Of a DNA stretch of 64,000 nt, positions 16,986-24,924 are shown one piece after another. The notes beneath the pieces are model-generated. The model made no database searches and was not told the origin of the DNA. It saw only the letters and a program-made list of their open reading frames with translations. How positions within the stretch are numbered: position 1 is the stretch's first letter; every line of letters begins with the position of its first letter. The stretch is from Paenibacillus catalpae (GTDB lineage Bacteria > Bacillota > Bacilli > Paenibacillales > Paenibacillaceae), in the NCBI RefSeq assembly GCF_900112695.1, contig NZ_FOMT01000001.1, forward strand, positions 1,550,001-1,614,000, read 5' to 3'. The position numbers were made by a program, and so were the translations under genes.

Positions 16986-18343
16986 AACAATGACCTCTTA
17001 CTGTTCATTTGAAAATAAGGGTAACCGAAGGAACGCTGATTAACCAAGTACGCAAACAGGATAACGCAGCCAAGGAATACGCCAAAGATACCAAGTATAC
17101 TTGCAATCCCGATGAATACGAAACGCAGCAATCGGATACTAAAAGCAAAGTTGTAATAAGTGAAGGCATAGCTGCTTAATCCGGTTAAGGCAACGATGAT
17201 AACGACCACAATCGAGACAACACCGGCCTGCACCACTGCTTCGCCAATCACCAAGGCCCCTACGACGGTCAGGGCATTGCCTACAACTTTCGGCATTCGG
17301 ACGGAACCTTCTCTCATAATCTCAAATGCCGCTTCGACTAACAATAATTCGATGACGGAAGGAAACGGCAGATTACTTCGAAGACCGGCAATTACAATAG
17401 CCAAATTAATGGGAATGATCTCATAATTAAAATTGATCACCCCAATGTAAATACCCGGCAGCAATAGCGTTATAAAAAACGCGCAATATCTCAGAAGCCT
17501 CATAAACAACATCATTGCAGCCGGAACATAAGCATCCTCAGGCGATTTAAAAAAATCCTGGAATACAGCCGGCAAGATAATGCCTTGCGGACTTCCCTCC
17601 ATAAAAACAACAGCTCTGCCTTCGAGCAGCTGGGCGACACAAGAGTCCTGGCGCTCATTAATCATAAGTGTCGGGAAAAAATTCGCTTTCTTGTCGTCTC
17701 TTAATCCTTCCAGCAAGTGGTTAAGTGTCGCAACCTTCTTGCCTTCCATCCTTTGAATTCTTTGTCTGGCTTCCTGAAGCAATTCTGGTGCAATCACGTC
17801 ATCCAGATAGACAAGCACTGCTCCTGTAACCTTGTCGCTCGAAAGGTCATAAGATTCAATCTGAAGGGATTTGGTGCGCAATACTCTTCGCATTATACTG
17901 ATATTGGTTTCAATCGACTCCGTGAAAGCAATTTTAGGTCCATAGATGCTCTGTTGAATTTCCGGTTCGCTTATTGACCGTTCCGTGTAACCTCCAATTT
18001 CGATAGACAGTGCTTCGTATTCGCCTTCCACCAGGATACAGACGGAGTTTTTATTTAATTGGCGCGCAATTTGGATCCAATCGGTCAAATACATATAGTT
18101 GATGGAGGCAAGCGCTGCAGCACGGAACTGCTCCAGACTTTCTGCCTTCCCGGCATGTTGACTAAACGGCAGCATAAGCTTGCTGGACAAGTTCGCACTC
18201 CCGACCAGACTGGAATAATAGAGAATCCAGCACTTTCGTTCGTTGAACATTACAGGCACCTTAACAAAATCCGTTGTTTTGCCAAAGGAATGCTCGAAAG
18301 TCGATTCAAGCTCTTCCCATGTTTTATACAATAGACCGGTCAT
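16982..18343 (-). CDS. gerA: spore germinant receptor A subunit
   Basis: From ATG 18343 (GGAGG, 6-nt spacing) the product is 453 residues: an N-terminal cytosolic domain of about 260 residues and a C-terminal membrane domain with several helices, the GerA family layout. Landmarks include VLVYLDDVIAPELLQEARQR, VAQLLEGRAVVFMEGSPQG and the PFPSVIELLLVEAAFEIMRE segment. The product acts in the spore inner membrane. A longer reading to 18442 lies inside gerB and was rejected. It overlaps the gerB end by 20 nt and the gerC start by 4 nt. Confidence 0.92.
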   Translation of the reverse strand: MTGLLYKTWEELESTFEHSFGKTTDFVKVPVMFNERKCWILYYSSLVGSANLSSKLMLPFSQHAGKAESLEQFRAAALASINYMYLTDWIQIARQLNKNSVCILVEGEYEALSIEIGGYTERSISEPEIQQSIYGPKIAFTESIETNISIMRRVLRTKSLQIESYDLSSDKVTGAVLVYLDDVIAPELLQEARQRIQRMEGKKVATLNHLLEGLRDDKKANFFPTLMINERQDSCVAQLLEGRAVVFMEGSPQGIILPAVFQDFFKSPEDAYVPAAMMLFMRLLRYCAFFITLLLPGIYIGVINFNYEIIPINLAIVIAGLRSNLPFPSVIELLLVEAAFEIMREGSVRMPKVVGNALTVVGALVIGEAVVQAGVVSIVVVIIVALTGLSSYAFTYYNFAFSIRLLRFVFIGIASILGIFGVFLGCVILFAYLVNQRSFGYPYFQMNSKRSLL

Positions 18344-19448
18344 TCTGTTTCCTCCATCTGGACTTGATAAGAATGAGGATGAGCAATAGAGCAGGAATAA
18401 CGAACTGGAGCGGAATATGGATAAAGACCGGAATAAAGCCAAGTCCCACTATAATATGTTCCGACATATTGTTGGAGACATAGTAGGATATTACGGTCGT
18501 TAACAGAAGATAAGGGATGATCAGACTCTTATATGCTTTTCCCGTATACCAGACCACGCCTTGAAGGGCGGCGTAAGCAAATATGCACACCTTTACAATC
18601 GCGGCAAGCATAATGGCAAAAATGACAAGCATTTCGATTCGTTCTATGAAGTTGCCAATGGAAATATTTCTCGCTGCGCTTACAAGCGGGAACAATGCAC
18701 GCTCCCGAATCGATGGTCCAAATGTGATCAGCTCAATGAGGATTGTCAATGTAATCAAAAGCCCCGAGATGAGCACGGAAAAAACCCCTGCACGCACGAC
18801 CTTGCCGGGCAGGTTCGGGAACATGGTGCCGGCAAATGCGGTAAACGCAATAAGCTCACCAAAAGGGAATTCCATAACTTGCGTAAAGGTTGATGGCAAC
18901 AATGGCCCAATGCCATCACCCATGATCGGCAGCAGATTGTGGAAATCAAACTGACCGTCGGCAATTACGAGTACAACGAACACGATAAAGATAGCCGCAA
19001 CCGTATACCCGAAGATGACAAACAGGTTAATGAAATTTTGCTCCCCGATCCATAACACGTACATGACGGTTGCCATAAAGCATAATGTGATCCATTCCAA
19101 AGGCACGGACGGAAGTACGGCATTGGTAATCAGTTCGGAGAAGTCACGCATATCACGAGCGCAGATATAGATAAAATACGTGATATAAATGACTCCCAGT
19201 ATTGAGCCGCCTGCCTGGCCTAACGATTGCTTGAATAAGCTGTATATCGTTTTTTGCTCCGAATGACGGATGATGTACAAAAACCACCAAAAGAGGAACA
19301 TGCCGATGAAAGTACAAATAAGAGGTACAATCCACGCATCACGACCAACGTCTGTCGCCAGATTCATCAATATCGCTGTTCCTTCAATAAATAGGAAGAT
19401 TACAACAGACAGTTGAAACGGCGAATAGCTATCCATTTTTTTGATCAC
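18324..19448 (-). CDS. gerB: spore germinant receptor B subunit (permease-like)
   Basis: A 374-residue polytopic membrane protein of the GerB (endospore germination permease, APC-like) family with about ten helices, the subunit thought to bind the germinant. GTG 19448 is the likely start (AGGGAAG upstream, overlapping the preceding small gene by 20 nt). The order B-A-C in this operon differs from the A-B-C and A-C-B orders best known from Bacillus. Specificity is unknown. Confidence 0.9.
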   Translation of the reverse strand: MIKKMDSYSPFQLSVVIFLFIEGTAILMNLATDVGRDAWIVPLICTFIGMFLFWWFLYIIRHSEQKTIYSLFKQSLGQAGGSILGVIYITYFIYICARDMRDFSELITNAVLPSVPLEWITLCFMATVMYVLWIGEQNFINLFVIFGYTVAAIFIVFVVLVIADGQFDFHNLLPIMGDGIGPLLPSTFTQVMEFPFGELIAFTAFAGTMFPNLPGKVVRAGVFSVLISGLLITLTILIELITFGPSIRERALFPLVSAARNISIGNFIERIEMLVIFAIMLAAIVKVCIFAYAALQGVVWYTGKAYKSLIIPYLLLTTVISYYVSNNMSEHIIVGLGFIPVFIHIPLQFVIPALLLILILIKSRWRKQNDRSIV

Positions 19449-19665
19449 GGAGTGCTTCCCTTCCGTCGCCTGGCTTTTTCCGTTCTTTCCAATCCATTAC
19501 CGCGCAATAAATAATGGCAGTAATCATAAGCAGAATGGCAACTACGAGCTTTTTGCTCTGAGAATACATCACTAGAAAGTTCCACTGCTCGTTCTGAAAC
19601 AGACACAAAATATCCAGTGCAGTAACCAGAAGAAACATAAGAATAAAGAAGTACGTTCGCTTCAT
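19429..19665 (-). CDS. two-helix membrane protein, candidate germinant receptor D subunit
   Basis: The product has 78 residues with two hydrophobic helices (about 4-24 and 43-61) and a charged C-terminal tail ending DWKERKKPGDGREALRDQKN. ATG 19665 follows GGGGGAG. Germinant receptor operons in spore formers often contain, next to A, B and C, a D gene of about 75 residues with two membrane helices; size, topology and position here fit that. It overlaps gerB by 20 nt. The assignment rests on these features, not on a recognised motif. Confidence 0.65.
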   Translation of the reverse strand: MKRTYFFILMFLLVTALDILCLFQNEQWNFLVMYSQSKKLVVAILLMITAIIYCAVMDWKERKKPGDGREALRDQKNG

Positions 19666-19682
19666 GTCCGCTCTCCCCCTAT

Positions 19683-19955
19683 TTATTTCCTTAGGATGCC
19701 ATGGGTTCTGGAAAAACATGCACAAAAAAAGAGCCATGCAAATGAATCCACGACTCTTTGGGCTAGATACTTTACTTGCCCGATTTGCTCATACAGCTTT
19801 ACGATCATATCCTCCAGAGCATCCATGGCGTCTGCTTCATTCTTCATATAAGAATAGGCCAGCCGATAATACGCGTCTTTCTCTGCCATTATTAATTGCA
19901 GCAAGGCCTCCTTGTCCCCTTTTTTCGCTTTCTTCACTTGCTTGACGAGCTTCAT
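19683..19955 (-). CDS. truncated sigma-70 (ECF-like) region-2 protein heading the ger operon
   Basis: The first 60 residues (KKAKKGDKEALLQLIMAEKD, then YYRLAYSYMKNEADAMDAL and EDMIVKLYEQI) match sigma region 2 of Bacillus-type ECF sigma factors. After that the reading becomes cysteine- and phenylalanine-rich (AWLFFCACFSRTHGILRK) and stops at 90 residues, with no region 4. Neither other frame restores a sigma sequence. ATG 19955 follows GAGGTG. Only 17 nt separate it from the D-like gene, so it is in the ger operon. It is either a decayed sigma gene or a short protein of altered function. Confidence 0.6.
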   Translation of the reverse strand: MKLVKQVKKAKKGDKEALLQLIMAEKDAYYRLAYSYMKNEADAMDALEDMIVKLYEQIGQVKYLAQRVVDSFAWLFFCACFSRTHGILRK

Positions 19956-20054
19956 GTTGTCACCTCTCTTTTACTCTAAGAGCATCGGCCGGCCCAAAAG
20001 GTTCATTTCATCCGAAAAAAATTATTATCTATTCTTCAATCGCGTTATGTTGCC

Positions 20055-20082
20055 AAAATAAAAAACCGCGTTTCCGCGGTTT
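20055..20082 (-). terminator. terminator of the pentapeptide gene
   Basis: AAACCGCG (20063-20070), 4-nt loop, CGCGGTTT (20075-20082); on the minus strand it is followed by TTTTTTATTTT. Confidence 0.88.
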
Positions 20083-20084
20083 CC

Positions 20085-20690
20085 TTATTTCACCTTCGCT
20101 CCGTGCGACATCGCAAACAAGACCGTTTGCTCCCGATCCATTCTTACGCCGGCAACCGAGAAGCTTTTGAAATCGACACCGTCTAATTTGGCCCCTCTTA
20201 CATCCGTATCCTGCAGCTTGGCTTTGGACAGCACCGCCATCGTCAGATCACAGTCGCGCAAATCCGCTTTCTCGAGATTGGCGCCGGACAAATCCGCCTC
20301 ATGAAATTTGATTCCGCGCAGATCCTGTTTGACCAGACGCGCATGCCGCAGGTTTGTATAAGACCAATCCCCTTGAATAATGCTGATCCCATCCATCGTG
20401 GAGTTGGTAAAATCCGACCCGGTCATCTTGCAGGCATCAAATTTCACGACAAACAGATTTGCTCCGTTAAAGTTGCAATTCTCGAATGCAGACTCCTTAT
20501 GAATCGAACCATTAAGCATCGCTCCGCGGAAATCACATTCAATAAACCTGCAGTTTGCAGATGTCAGCTCATCGAGTGAACCATTGGCGAAGGAGCAGCG
20601 GTGAAACGTACAGTTGATGAGCTCTCCAAATCTTAAATCTTGCGCACCGAAATTAACGCCTGTATATGGTTGATCACTATATTGAAACAT
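20085..20690 (-). CDS. pentapeptide-repeat protein, Qnr-like size
   Basis: From ATG 20690 (GGGAGG, 6 nt upstream) the product is 201 residues, made almost entirely of A(D/N)LXX-type pentapeptide repeats, for example FHEADLSGANLEKADLRDCD, which form a right-handed quadrilateral beta-helix. Qnr and MfpA proteins of similar length mimic DNA and protect gyrase from quinolones; the two-block layout with a non-repeat DWSYTNLRHARL connection is compatible with that, but many pentapeptide proteins have other or unknown roles. It is a single gene with its own terminator. Confidence 0.8.
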   Translation of the reverse strand: MFQYSDQPYTGVNFGAQDLRFGELINCTFHRCSFANGSLDELTSANCRFIECDFRGAMLNGSIHKESAFENCNFNGANLFVVKFDACKMTGSDFTNSTMDGISIIQGDWSYTNLRHARLVKQDLRGIKFHEADLSGANLEKADLRDCDLTMAVLSKAKLQDTDVRGAKLDGVDFKSFSVAGVRMDREQTVLFAMSHGAKVK

Positions 20691-20802
20691 CTTTTTCCTC
20701 CCATGCAACTTCATACGTATTTTACTATAGCACACGGCTGTCAAGCCCCCGTATGAACGCTCGTGAAAGTCAAGCCATTTATTTTTCTATATAAAATAAA
20801 TA

Positions 20803-20822
20803 AGCCGCGTTAGGCCGCGGCT
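20803..20822 (-). terminator. terminator overlapping the TetR stop
   Basis: AGCCGCG (20803-20809) pairs with CGCGGCT (20816-20822); a T-rich run follows on the minus strand. The stem begins inside the stop codon. Confidence 0.75.
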
Positions 20823-21388
20823 CATTTTACAGGTGCTTGGTACATCGTTTTCAAGATTGAGCTAAGCTGCTCACTCATATGCTCAGGAGTTTGACTGAAG
20901 CCTTCTTCGCTCCACTGAATGAGCAGGCCCATTATCGCATTCACTTGATAAGCAATTACAAACATATTACTCAATCCGCTTGCCCCGGTGCTTTCGATCA
21001 TTAGCCCCTTAATCTTCTCAAACAAGGAGTAGTAATAGGATATCGAAGATTTTTTGTCAAACACGATCTCATAGAATGGCTGATACTTCTTTACATGGTG
21101 GAAAATCCGGATCGTTGCCGGATCCAGCAGGCTGTGATTCATTTCCGTTACATGCTTGTAAGGCTCGTAATATGACTCCTCCAGATCCTTGAGCAGATAA
21201 TGGAGATGCTCGTCAAACAATGCGCCTACATCGTTGTAATGCAAATAAAAGGTGCCTCTATTTACACCCGCCTCACGGCATAACATGGAGACCGAGATCG
21301 ATTCCAATGTCTGCTTCTTCAATAAGGCAAGCAATGCCTGATGCAAGGCTCTCTTCGTCTTTACAATCCTCAGATCATTCTCATTCAT
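20822..21388 (-). CDS. TetR-family regulator
   Basis: A 188-residue protein with an N-terminal TetR helix-turn-helix (TKRALHQALLALLKKQTLES, then ISVSMLCREAGVNRGTFYLHY) and a C-terminal all-helical ligand/dimer domain. ATG 21388 is followed by the typical short lead-in. It lies downstream of an SDR gene on the same strand but behind that gene's terminator. The SDR promoter carries repeated ACAGTT motifs which this protein might recognise; its own promoter shows no clear copy of them, so the link is only positional. Confidence 0.85.
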   Translation of the reverse strand: MNENDLRIVKTKRALHQALLALLKKQTLESISVSMLCREAGVNRGTFYLHYNDVGALFDEHLHYLLKDLEESYYEPYKHVTEMNHSLLDPATIRIFHHVKKYQPFYEIVFDKKSSISYYYSLFEKIKGLMIESTGASGLSNMFVIAYQVNAIMGLLIQWSEEGFSQTPEHMSEQLSSILKTMYQAPVK

Positions 21389-21464
21389 GTCCTGCTACAC
21401 CTCATGACTATCGGTTTATCGCAAATTCCAGTCCTATTAGTATAGCATCATCTGAGCAGAAAAA

Positions 21465-21492
21465 AAGTTGCAAACCTAACGGCTCGCAACTT
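21465..21492 (-). terminator. terminator of the SDR gene
   Basis: AAGTTGC (21465-21471) pairs with GCAACTT (21486-21492) with a further G-U-rich inner stem; seven T residues follow on the minus strand. Confidence 0.8.
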
Positions 21493-21509
21493 CATTGATA
21501 GCTAATAGA

Positions 21510-22271
21510 TTAGAATGCCGAAGTCCAGCCTGCGTCAGCTGCAAGAACAATACCGTTCACGAAGCTGGATTCATCCGATGCCAGGAACAAGGCCACTTGT
21601 GCAATTTCCTCCGGTTGTCCAATGCGGGGAATGACGCCTTGCGTCACTTTTGTACGGGATGCGCCAAACTCGTTCACATTGTTCATTGAAGCCGTGATGT
21701 TAGTCATTGTAGCACCCGGAGCGATCGCATTGCAGCGAATTCCTTTTTGAGCGTACATGAAGCCTGTGTTCTTCGTAATCCCGATTACGGCATGCTTCGA
21801 AGCCGTGTAAGCCGCACCTGCATGCGCACCGCTGAAACCGCCGGTCGACGCCGTATTAATAATAACGCCTTTGCCCTTCTCCAGGAAGATCGGGAGCGCT
21901 TTGCGAATCGCGCGCATTACCGCTTTTGTGTTAACGTCAAAGATCAGATCCCAACGGTCATCCTCCACGTCGCCAATAGCCGCCATGTTATCCATAATAC
22001 CTGCGTTATTAACCAGAATATCAAGTGTTCCGAATTCTTGAACAGCTGTGTCGATCATCGTATGAATATCGTTCAGATCTGCAACGTTTGTTTTTACGGC
22101 AATAGCTTGTCCGCCGCTTGCTTTAATGCCTGCAACTACCGCTTCTGCGCCTTCCACATTCAAATCCGAGACAACTACCTTTGCCCCTTCTTTTGCGTAC
22201 AGCTCAGCAATTGCTTTCCCCATGCCCGATGCAGCCCCGGTTACGACCGCTACTTTACCTTCCAAACGCAT
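21510..22271 (-). CDS. short-chain dehydrogenase/reductase
   Basis: The 253-residue protein is a classical SDR: cofactor motif TGAASGMG (11-18), NNAG structural motif (VNNAGIMDN), catalytic Ser in ASTGGFSG and the YTASK active-site motif. It reduces or oxidises a small alcohol or ketone with NAD(P). ATG 22271 follows GGAGGG; the longer reading to 22316 runs through the promoter leader. It is transcribed alone from a consensus promoter. The substrate is unknown. Confidence 0.88.
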   Translation of the reverse strand: MRLEGKVAVVTGAASGMGKAIAELYAKEGAKVVVSDLNVEGAEAVVAGIKASGGQAIAVKTNVADLNDIHTMIDTAVQEFGTLDILVNNAGIMDNMAAIGDVEDDRWDLIFDVNTKAVMRAIRKALPIFLEKGKGVIINTASTGGFSGAHAGAAYTASKHAVIGITKNTGFMYAQKGIRCNAIAPGATMTNITASMNNVNEFGASRTKVTQGVIPRIGQPEEIAQVALFLASDESSFVNGIVLAADAGWTSAF

Positions 22272-22304
22272 AACAAATCCCTCCGCATAAGTAAAAGTTA
22301 TTGT

Positions 22305-22367
22305 ACAGTTGTTCATTTAAATTATAAATAAGTAATAGACAGTTTGTCAAATAAAGAACAGTTGATT
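22305..22367 (-). promoter_or_regulatory. consensus promoter of the SDR gene with repeated ACAGTT motifs
   Basis: On the minus strand TTGACA (22350-22345), 18-bp spacer and TATAAT (22326-22321) form a perfect sigma-A promoter. On the plus strand three related decamers sit over it: ACAGTTGTTC (22305-22314, at the transcription start), ACAGTTTGTC (22339-22348, over the -35) and ACAGTTGATT (22358-22367). A promoter this strong combined with such repeats suggests repression, perhaps by the nearby TetR protein. Confidence 0.6.
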
Positions 22368-22476
22368 ATGTATGGGACCACGACAGCTATAAATGTCCAA
22401 TATTGCAACTCTGGTTGTATGCTTGGACGTATCGGCGAAAGTTATTCACAAGCTGCCTTTGATCTAATGCAAAAAA

Positions 22477-22518
22477 ACGGAGCTTATGCCAACAACATTC
22501 GTTGTTCATAAGCTCCGT
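22477..22518 (-). terminator. terminator of the CE7 esterase gene
   Basis: A 12-bp perfect outer stem (22477-22488 with 22507-22518) and an inner AACAAC/GTTGTT stem are followed by seven T residues on the minus strand. Confidence 0.9.
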
Positions 22519-22531
22519 ATTGTATGCACTC

Positions 22532-23497
22532 TTATTCAAACCACTCGCTGAAATGCTTGGCCAAATACGCCAGCTTTACTTCTGTCTGCCTGGAGCCGCC
22601 GCCCTCATGTCCGTTAAACGGATAGACGATGATCTCCTTCTCCGCTTGAATGCGGTTATACGTGGCAAAGTACATTTGAGCCGGACAAGTCTCATCCTTG
22701 AGCGCAACCGATGCGAGAACCGGGCAGGTAATCCGGTCTGCAAGATTCATCGTATCGAAGTAGCTCAAATTATCGACGACAAGGTCGGTCTGTTCCGGAT
22801 GCCGCTTCAAATATTCGGCCACCGCACCAAAAGCTCCGTGGTTGCCTTCAATCCTTGCGACCAGATTACTGTTGCTTGGTACATCCACCATCGCCAGCTT
22901 TGGACGGCTATCCAGCGCGACAACAGCCATGCCCAGTGCGCCGCCCTGGCTTCCGCCTTCGATTACGATTTTCCCGGCATCGATGTCGGACTGCGCAATG
23001 GCGAAATCGATGGCCTTCAAACAGTCCATATAGGCATAACGGTAGTAATACTCCCATTTGTTATGTACACCTTTGCTAGCGACATTCGAGAGAAAACCAT
23101 GTGAATAACTGGTGCTGTTGCCAGTCGGACCGCCCTGATCCCGGCAATCTACCGCCAGGACAGCCATCCCCATCATTGCCCAATGCATGTGCTCCGAAGG
23201 TTTCCCGCGGCTCCCCGAGAAACCATGATAATGAATGAGGCATGGATAGGATGCTTTCTTGAGAAAGGCCGGGATAATAAGCCAGCCGCGAATTCTCGTA
23301 TCATCCAGACCATTATAGGCAATATCATAGACTTTAACATGTTTGCTCGGATAGTCTATCTCCGTCCGTTCAGGCTGCAGCGGAACACTCTTCGCCTGCT
23401 CGATTGTTGCGGTCCAGAACGTATCCAGATCATCTTTCCCCGTTAGTGGAGGAAGGTATTGATATAAGTCCTTTGTTACTTCTTCAATGTAACCCAT
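22532..23497 (-). CDS. acetyl-xylan esterase / cephalosporin-C deacetylase, CE7
   Basis: A 321-residue alpha/beta hydrolase of carbohydrate esterase family 7. It has the YHGFSGSRG oxyanion loop, RDQGG (119-123), nucleophile Ser183 in EGGSQGG, Asp268 in ALKDETCP and His297 in FNGHEGGG. CE7 enzymes remove acetyl groups from xylo-oligosaccharides and other small acetylated molecules in the cytoplasm. No signal peptide is seen. It is monocistronic with a strong terminator and fits the plant cell-wall theme of the window. Confidence 0.9.
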   Translation of the reverse strand: MGYIEEVTKDLYQYLPPLTGKDDLDTFWTATIEQAKSVPLQPERTEIDYPSKHVKVYDIAYNGLDDTRIRGWLIIPAFLKKASYPCLIHYHGFSGSRGKPSEHMHWAMMGMAVLAVDCRDQGGPTGNSTSYSHGFLSNVASKGVHNKWEYYYRYAYMDCLKAIDFAIAQSDIDAGKIVIEGGSQGGALGMAVVALDSRPKLAMVDVPSNSNLVARIEGNHGAFGAVAEYLKRHPEQTDLVVDNLSYFDTMNLADRITCPVLASVALKDETCPAQMYFATYNRIQAEKEIIVYPFNGHEGGGSRQTEVKLAYLAKHFSEWFE

Positions 23498-23540
23498 CCG
23501 GAGACCCCTTCGCTTTTCATGTGATTAATGATTAATCCCA

Positions 23541-24077
23541 TTAACTAAATTCAATGGCCGACGTATCCTTCACTTTCGCAAAGATACCAAATGCGTCATT
23601 GTGTTGTTCGATAATTTGTTCAGCCGTGAGGGGGCCTTGTCCAAACGTACTATGGGCATCCTTTACGACCGTCACGTCATAGCCCAATTCGACTGCTCGG
23701 CGGCAAGTGGCGTTAATGCAATAATCCGTCTGTAAGCCGGACAGGACAAGCTTCTTGATTCCTTTTGCCGCTAACTCCTGCTGCAGATTGGTCTCATAGA
23801 AGGAGTCAGGTTCGCGCTTCTGGATGATCAGATCCTGTGCAGCCGGGGGCGTAACCGCGGAGTGAATCTCCCAGCCAGGAGTATTTGTTTGGAGCGGCGT
23901 TCCTTCTGCTTCATTATGCTGGACATAAATGACGTTAATCTGGCTTTCTCTCGCCTTCGCAAGGAGTACGTTAATACGGTCTAACAATTGGTCAGCTGCA
24001 TGGAGAGGCTCAGCCTCCTCAAACATCGCTTTCTGTACATCGATAACCATCAAAGCTGTATCTTTGCTCATACCCAT
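23541..24077 (-). CDS. cysteine hydrolase, isochorismatase family
   Basis: A 178-residue protein with the isochorismatase-like triad: Asp13 in MVIDVQ, Lys87 in IIQKREPDSF and Cys120 in LSGLQTDYCINAT, preceded by the usual cis-peptide region. Members hydrolyse amides such as nicotinamide or N-carbamoyl compounds; the exact substrate is not clear. ATG is at 24077 with AGGAGG upstream. It lies 78 nt after the TauE/SafE gene on the same strand and may be the last gene of an esterase/exporter/hydrolase unit. Confidence 0.87.
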   Translation of the reverse strand: MGMSKDTALMVIDVQKAMFEEAEPLHAADQLLDRINVLLAKARESQINVIYVQHNEAEGTPLQTNTPGWEIHSAVTPPAAQDLIIQKREPDSFYETNLQQELAAKGIKKLVLSGLQTDYCINATCRRAVELGYDVTVVKDAHSTFGQGPLTAEQIIEQHNDAFGIFAKVKDTSAIEFS

Positions 24078-24155
24078 AATCAGCCTCCTTAATTACCATT
24101 TAGGATAAGTAAGAAGTTCGCTTCTGACCAGCGGGTATCCTTTATAAAAAAGCAA

Positions 24156-24920
24156 TTATATCAGCAAAATTGAAGCACCAAGCATCGGCGTCAGCACCAT
24201 GCAAGTCTTGAGCATGACCACCGGCACACGCTTCGTGAATTTGGCGCCGACATAAGAGCCCAGCATCGTGCCGATGACGACTGCTATCAGCAACTGAATG
24301 TCCAGATAGCCAACCGAGTAGTAGCCGGCTCCCCCCGCCAGTGCAATAGGCATAATGACAAGCATCGTTGTCCCCGCGGCAAACCGCATGGACAAGCCTA
24401 GAATAAGCATAAGTCCCAGCTGTATAAACGGCGTTGAACCGATCCCGAACAAGCCGGACAATGCCCCGGTTATCAGCCCTATAGCGGCAGCGGACAAATA
24501 GAACTTCATCCCCTTTGCCTGCATGGGTGCTGATTCCGCCTTCCCGGCATGTTTTGCCTGATAGGCCATTCTGAACCAGAGCGCCAGTCCGGAGCTGAAC
24601 AGCATCCCCGAAGTCATCCAGCCTAATTGATCCTCCGGAATAAAGGAAGACCAGCTGGAGCTGGCCCAGGCGCCAATCGCTCCTGCCAGACCAACGATGC
24701 CCCCCGTCTTCAGCATCATGTTCCCTTCGCGGTAATGGCTGACGGACCCCGATAAAGAAGAAAAGAACATAGCAGCAAGTGCCGTTCCTAAAGCCGTATG
24801 AATCGGATAACCGAACACAACGGTCAAGATCGCGATAATAAAGCCGGATCCCCCTGCCCCAACAAAGCCTAGTAGAAGTCCAAGAAGAAGCATCGTAGCT
24901 GTCACTTCGACCAGCATCAT
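24156..24920 (-). CDS. TSUP (TauE/SafE) family anion permease
   Basis: A 254-residue membrane protein with about eight helices and the TSUP internal duplication, visible as LLGFVGAGGSGFIIAILTVV near the N-terminus and ALSGLFGIGSTPFIQLGLML in the second half. TSUP proteins move sulfite, sulfonates or other organic anions. It starts 4 nt after the stop of the carboxylesterase gene, so the two are co-transcribed; the substrate may be the acid released by that esterase. Confidence 0.87.
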   Translation of the reverse strand: MMLVEVTATMLLLGLLLGFVGAGGSGFIIAILTVVFGYPIHTALGTALAAMFFSSLSGSVSHYREGNMMLKTGGIVGLAGAIGAWASSSWSSFIPEDQLGWMTSGMLFSSGLALWFRMAYQAKHAGKAESAPMQAKGMKFYLSAAAIGLITGALSGLFGIGSTPFIQLGLMLILGLSMRFAAGTTMLVIMPIALAGGAGYYSVGYLDIQLLIAVVIGTMLGSYVGAKFTKRVPVVMLKTCMVLTPMLGASILLI

Positions 24921-24924
24921 TGCT

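Noticed and set aside
19956-20054. A sigma G promoter for the ger operon
   Set aside because: The best candidate (AGAATA, 17-bp spacer, GATGAAA) matches the -10 consensus in only three of seven positions.
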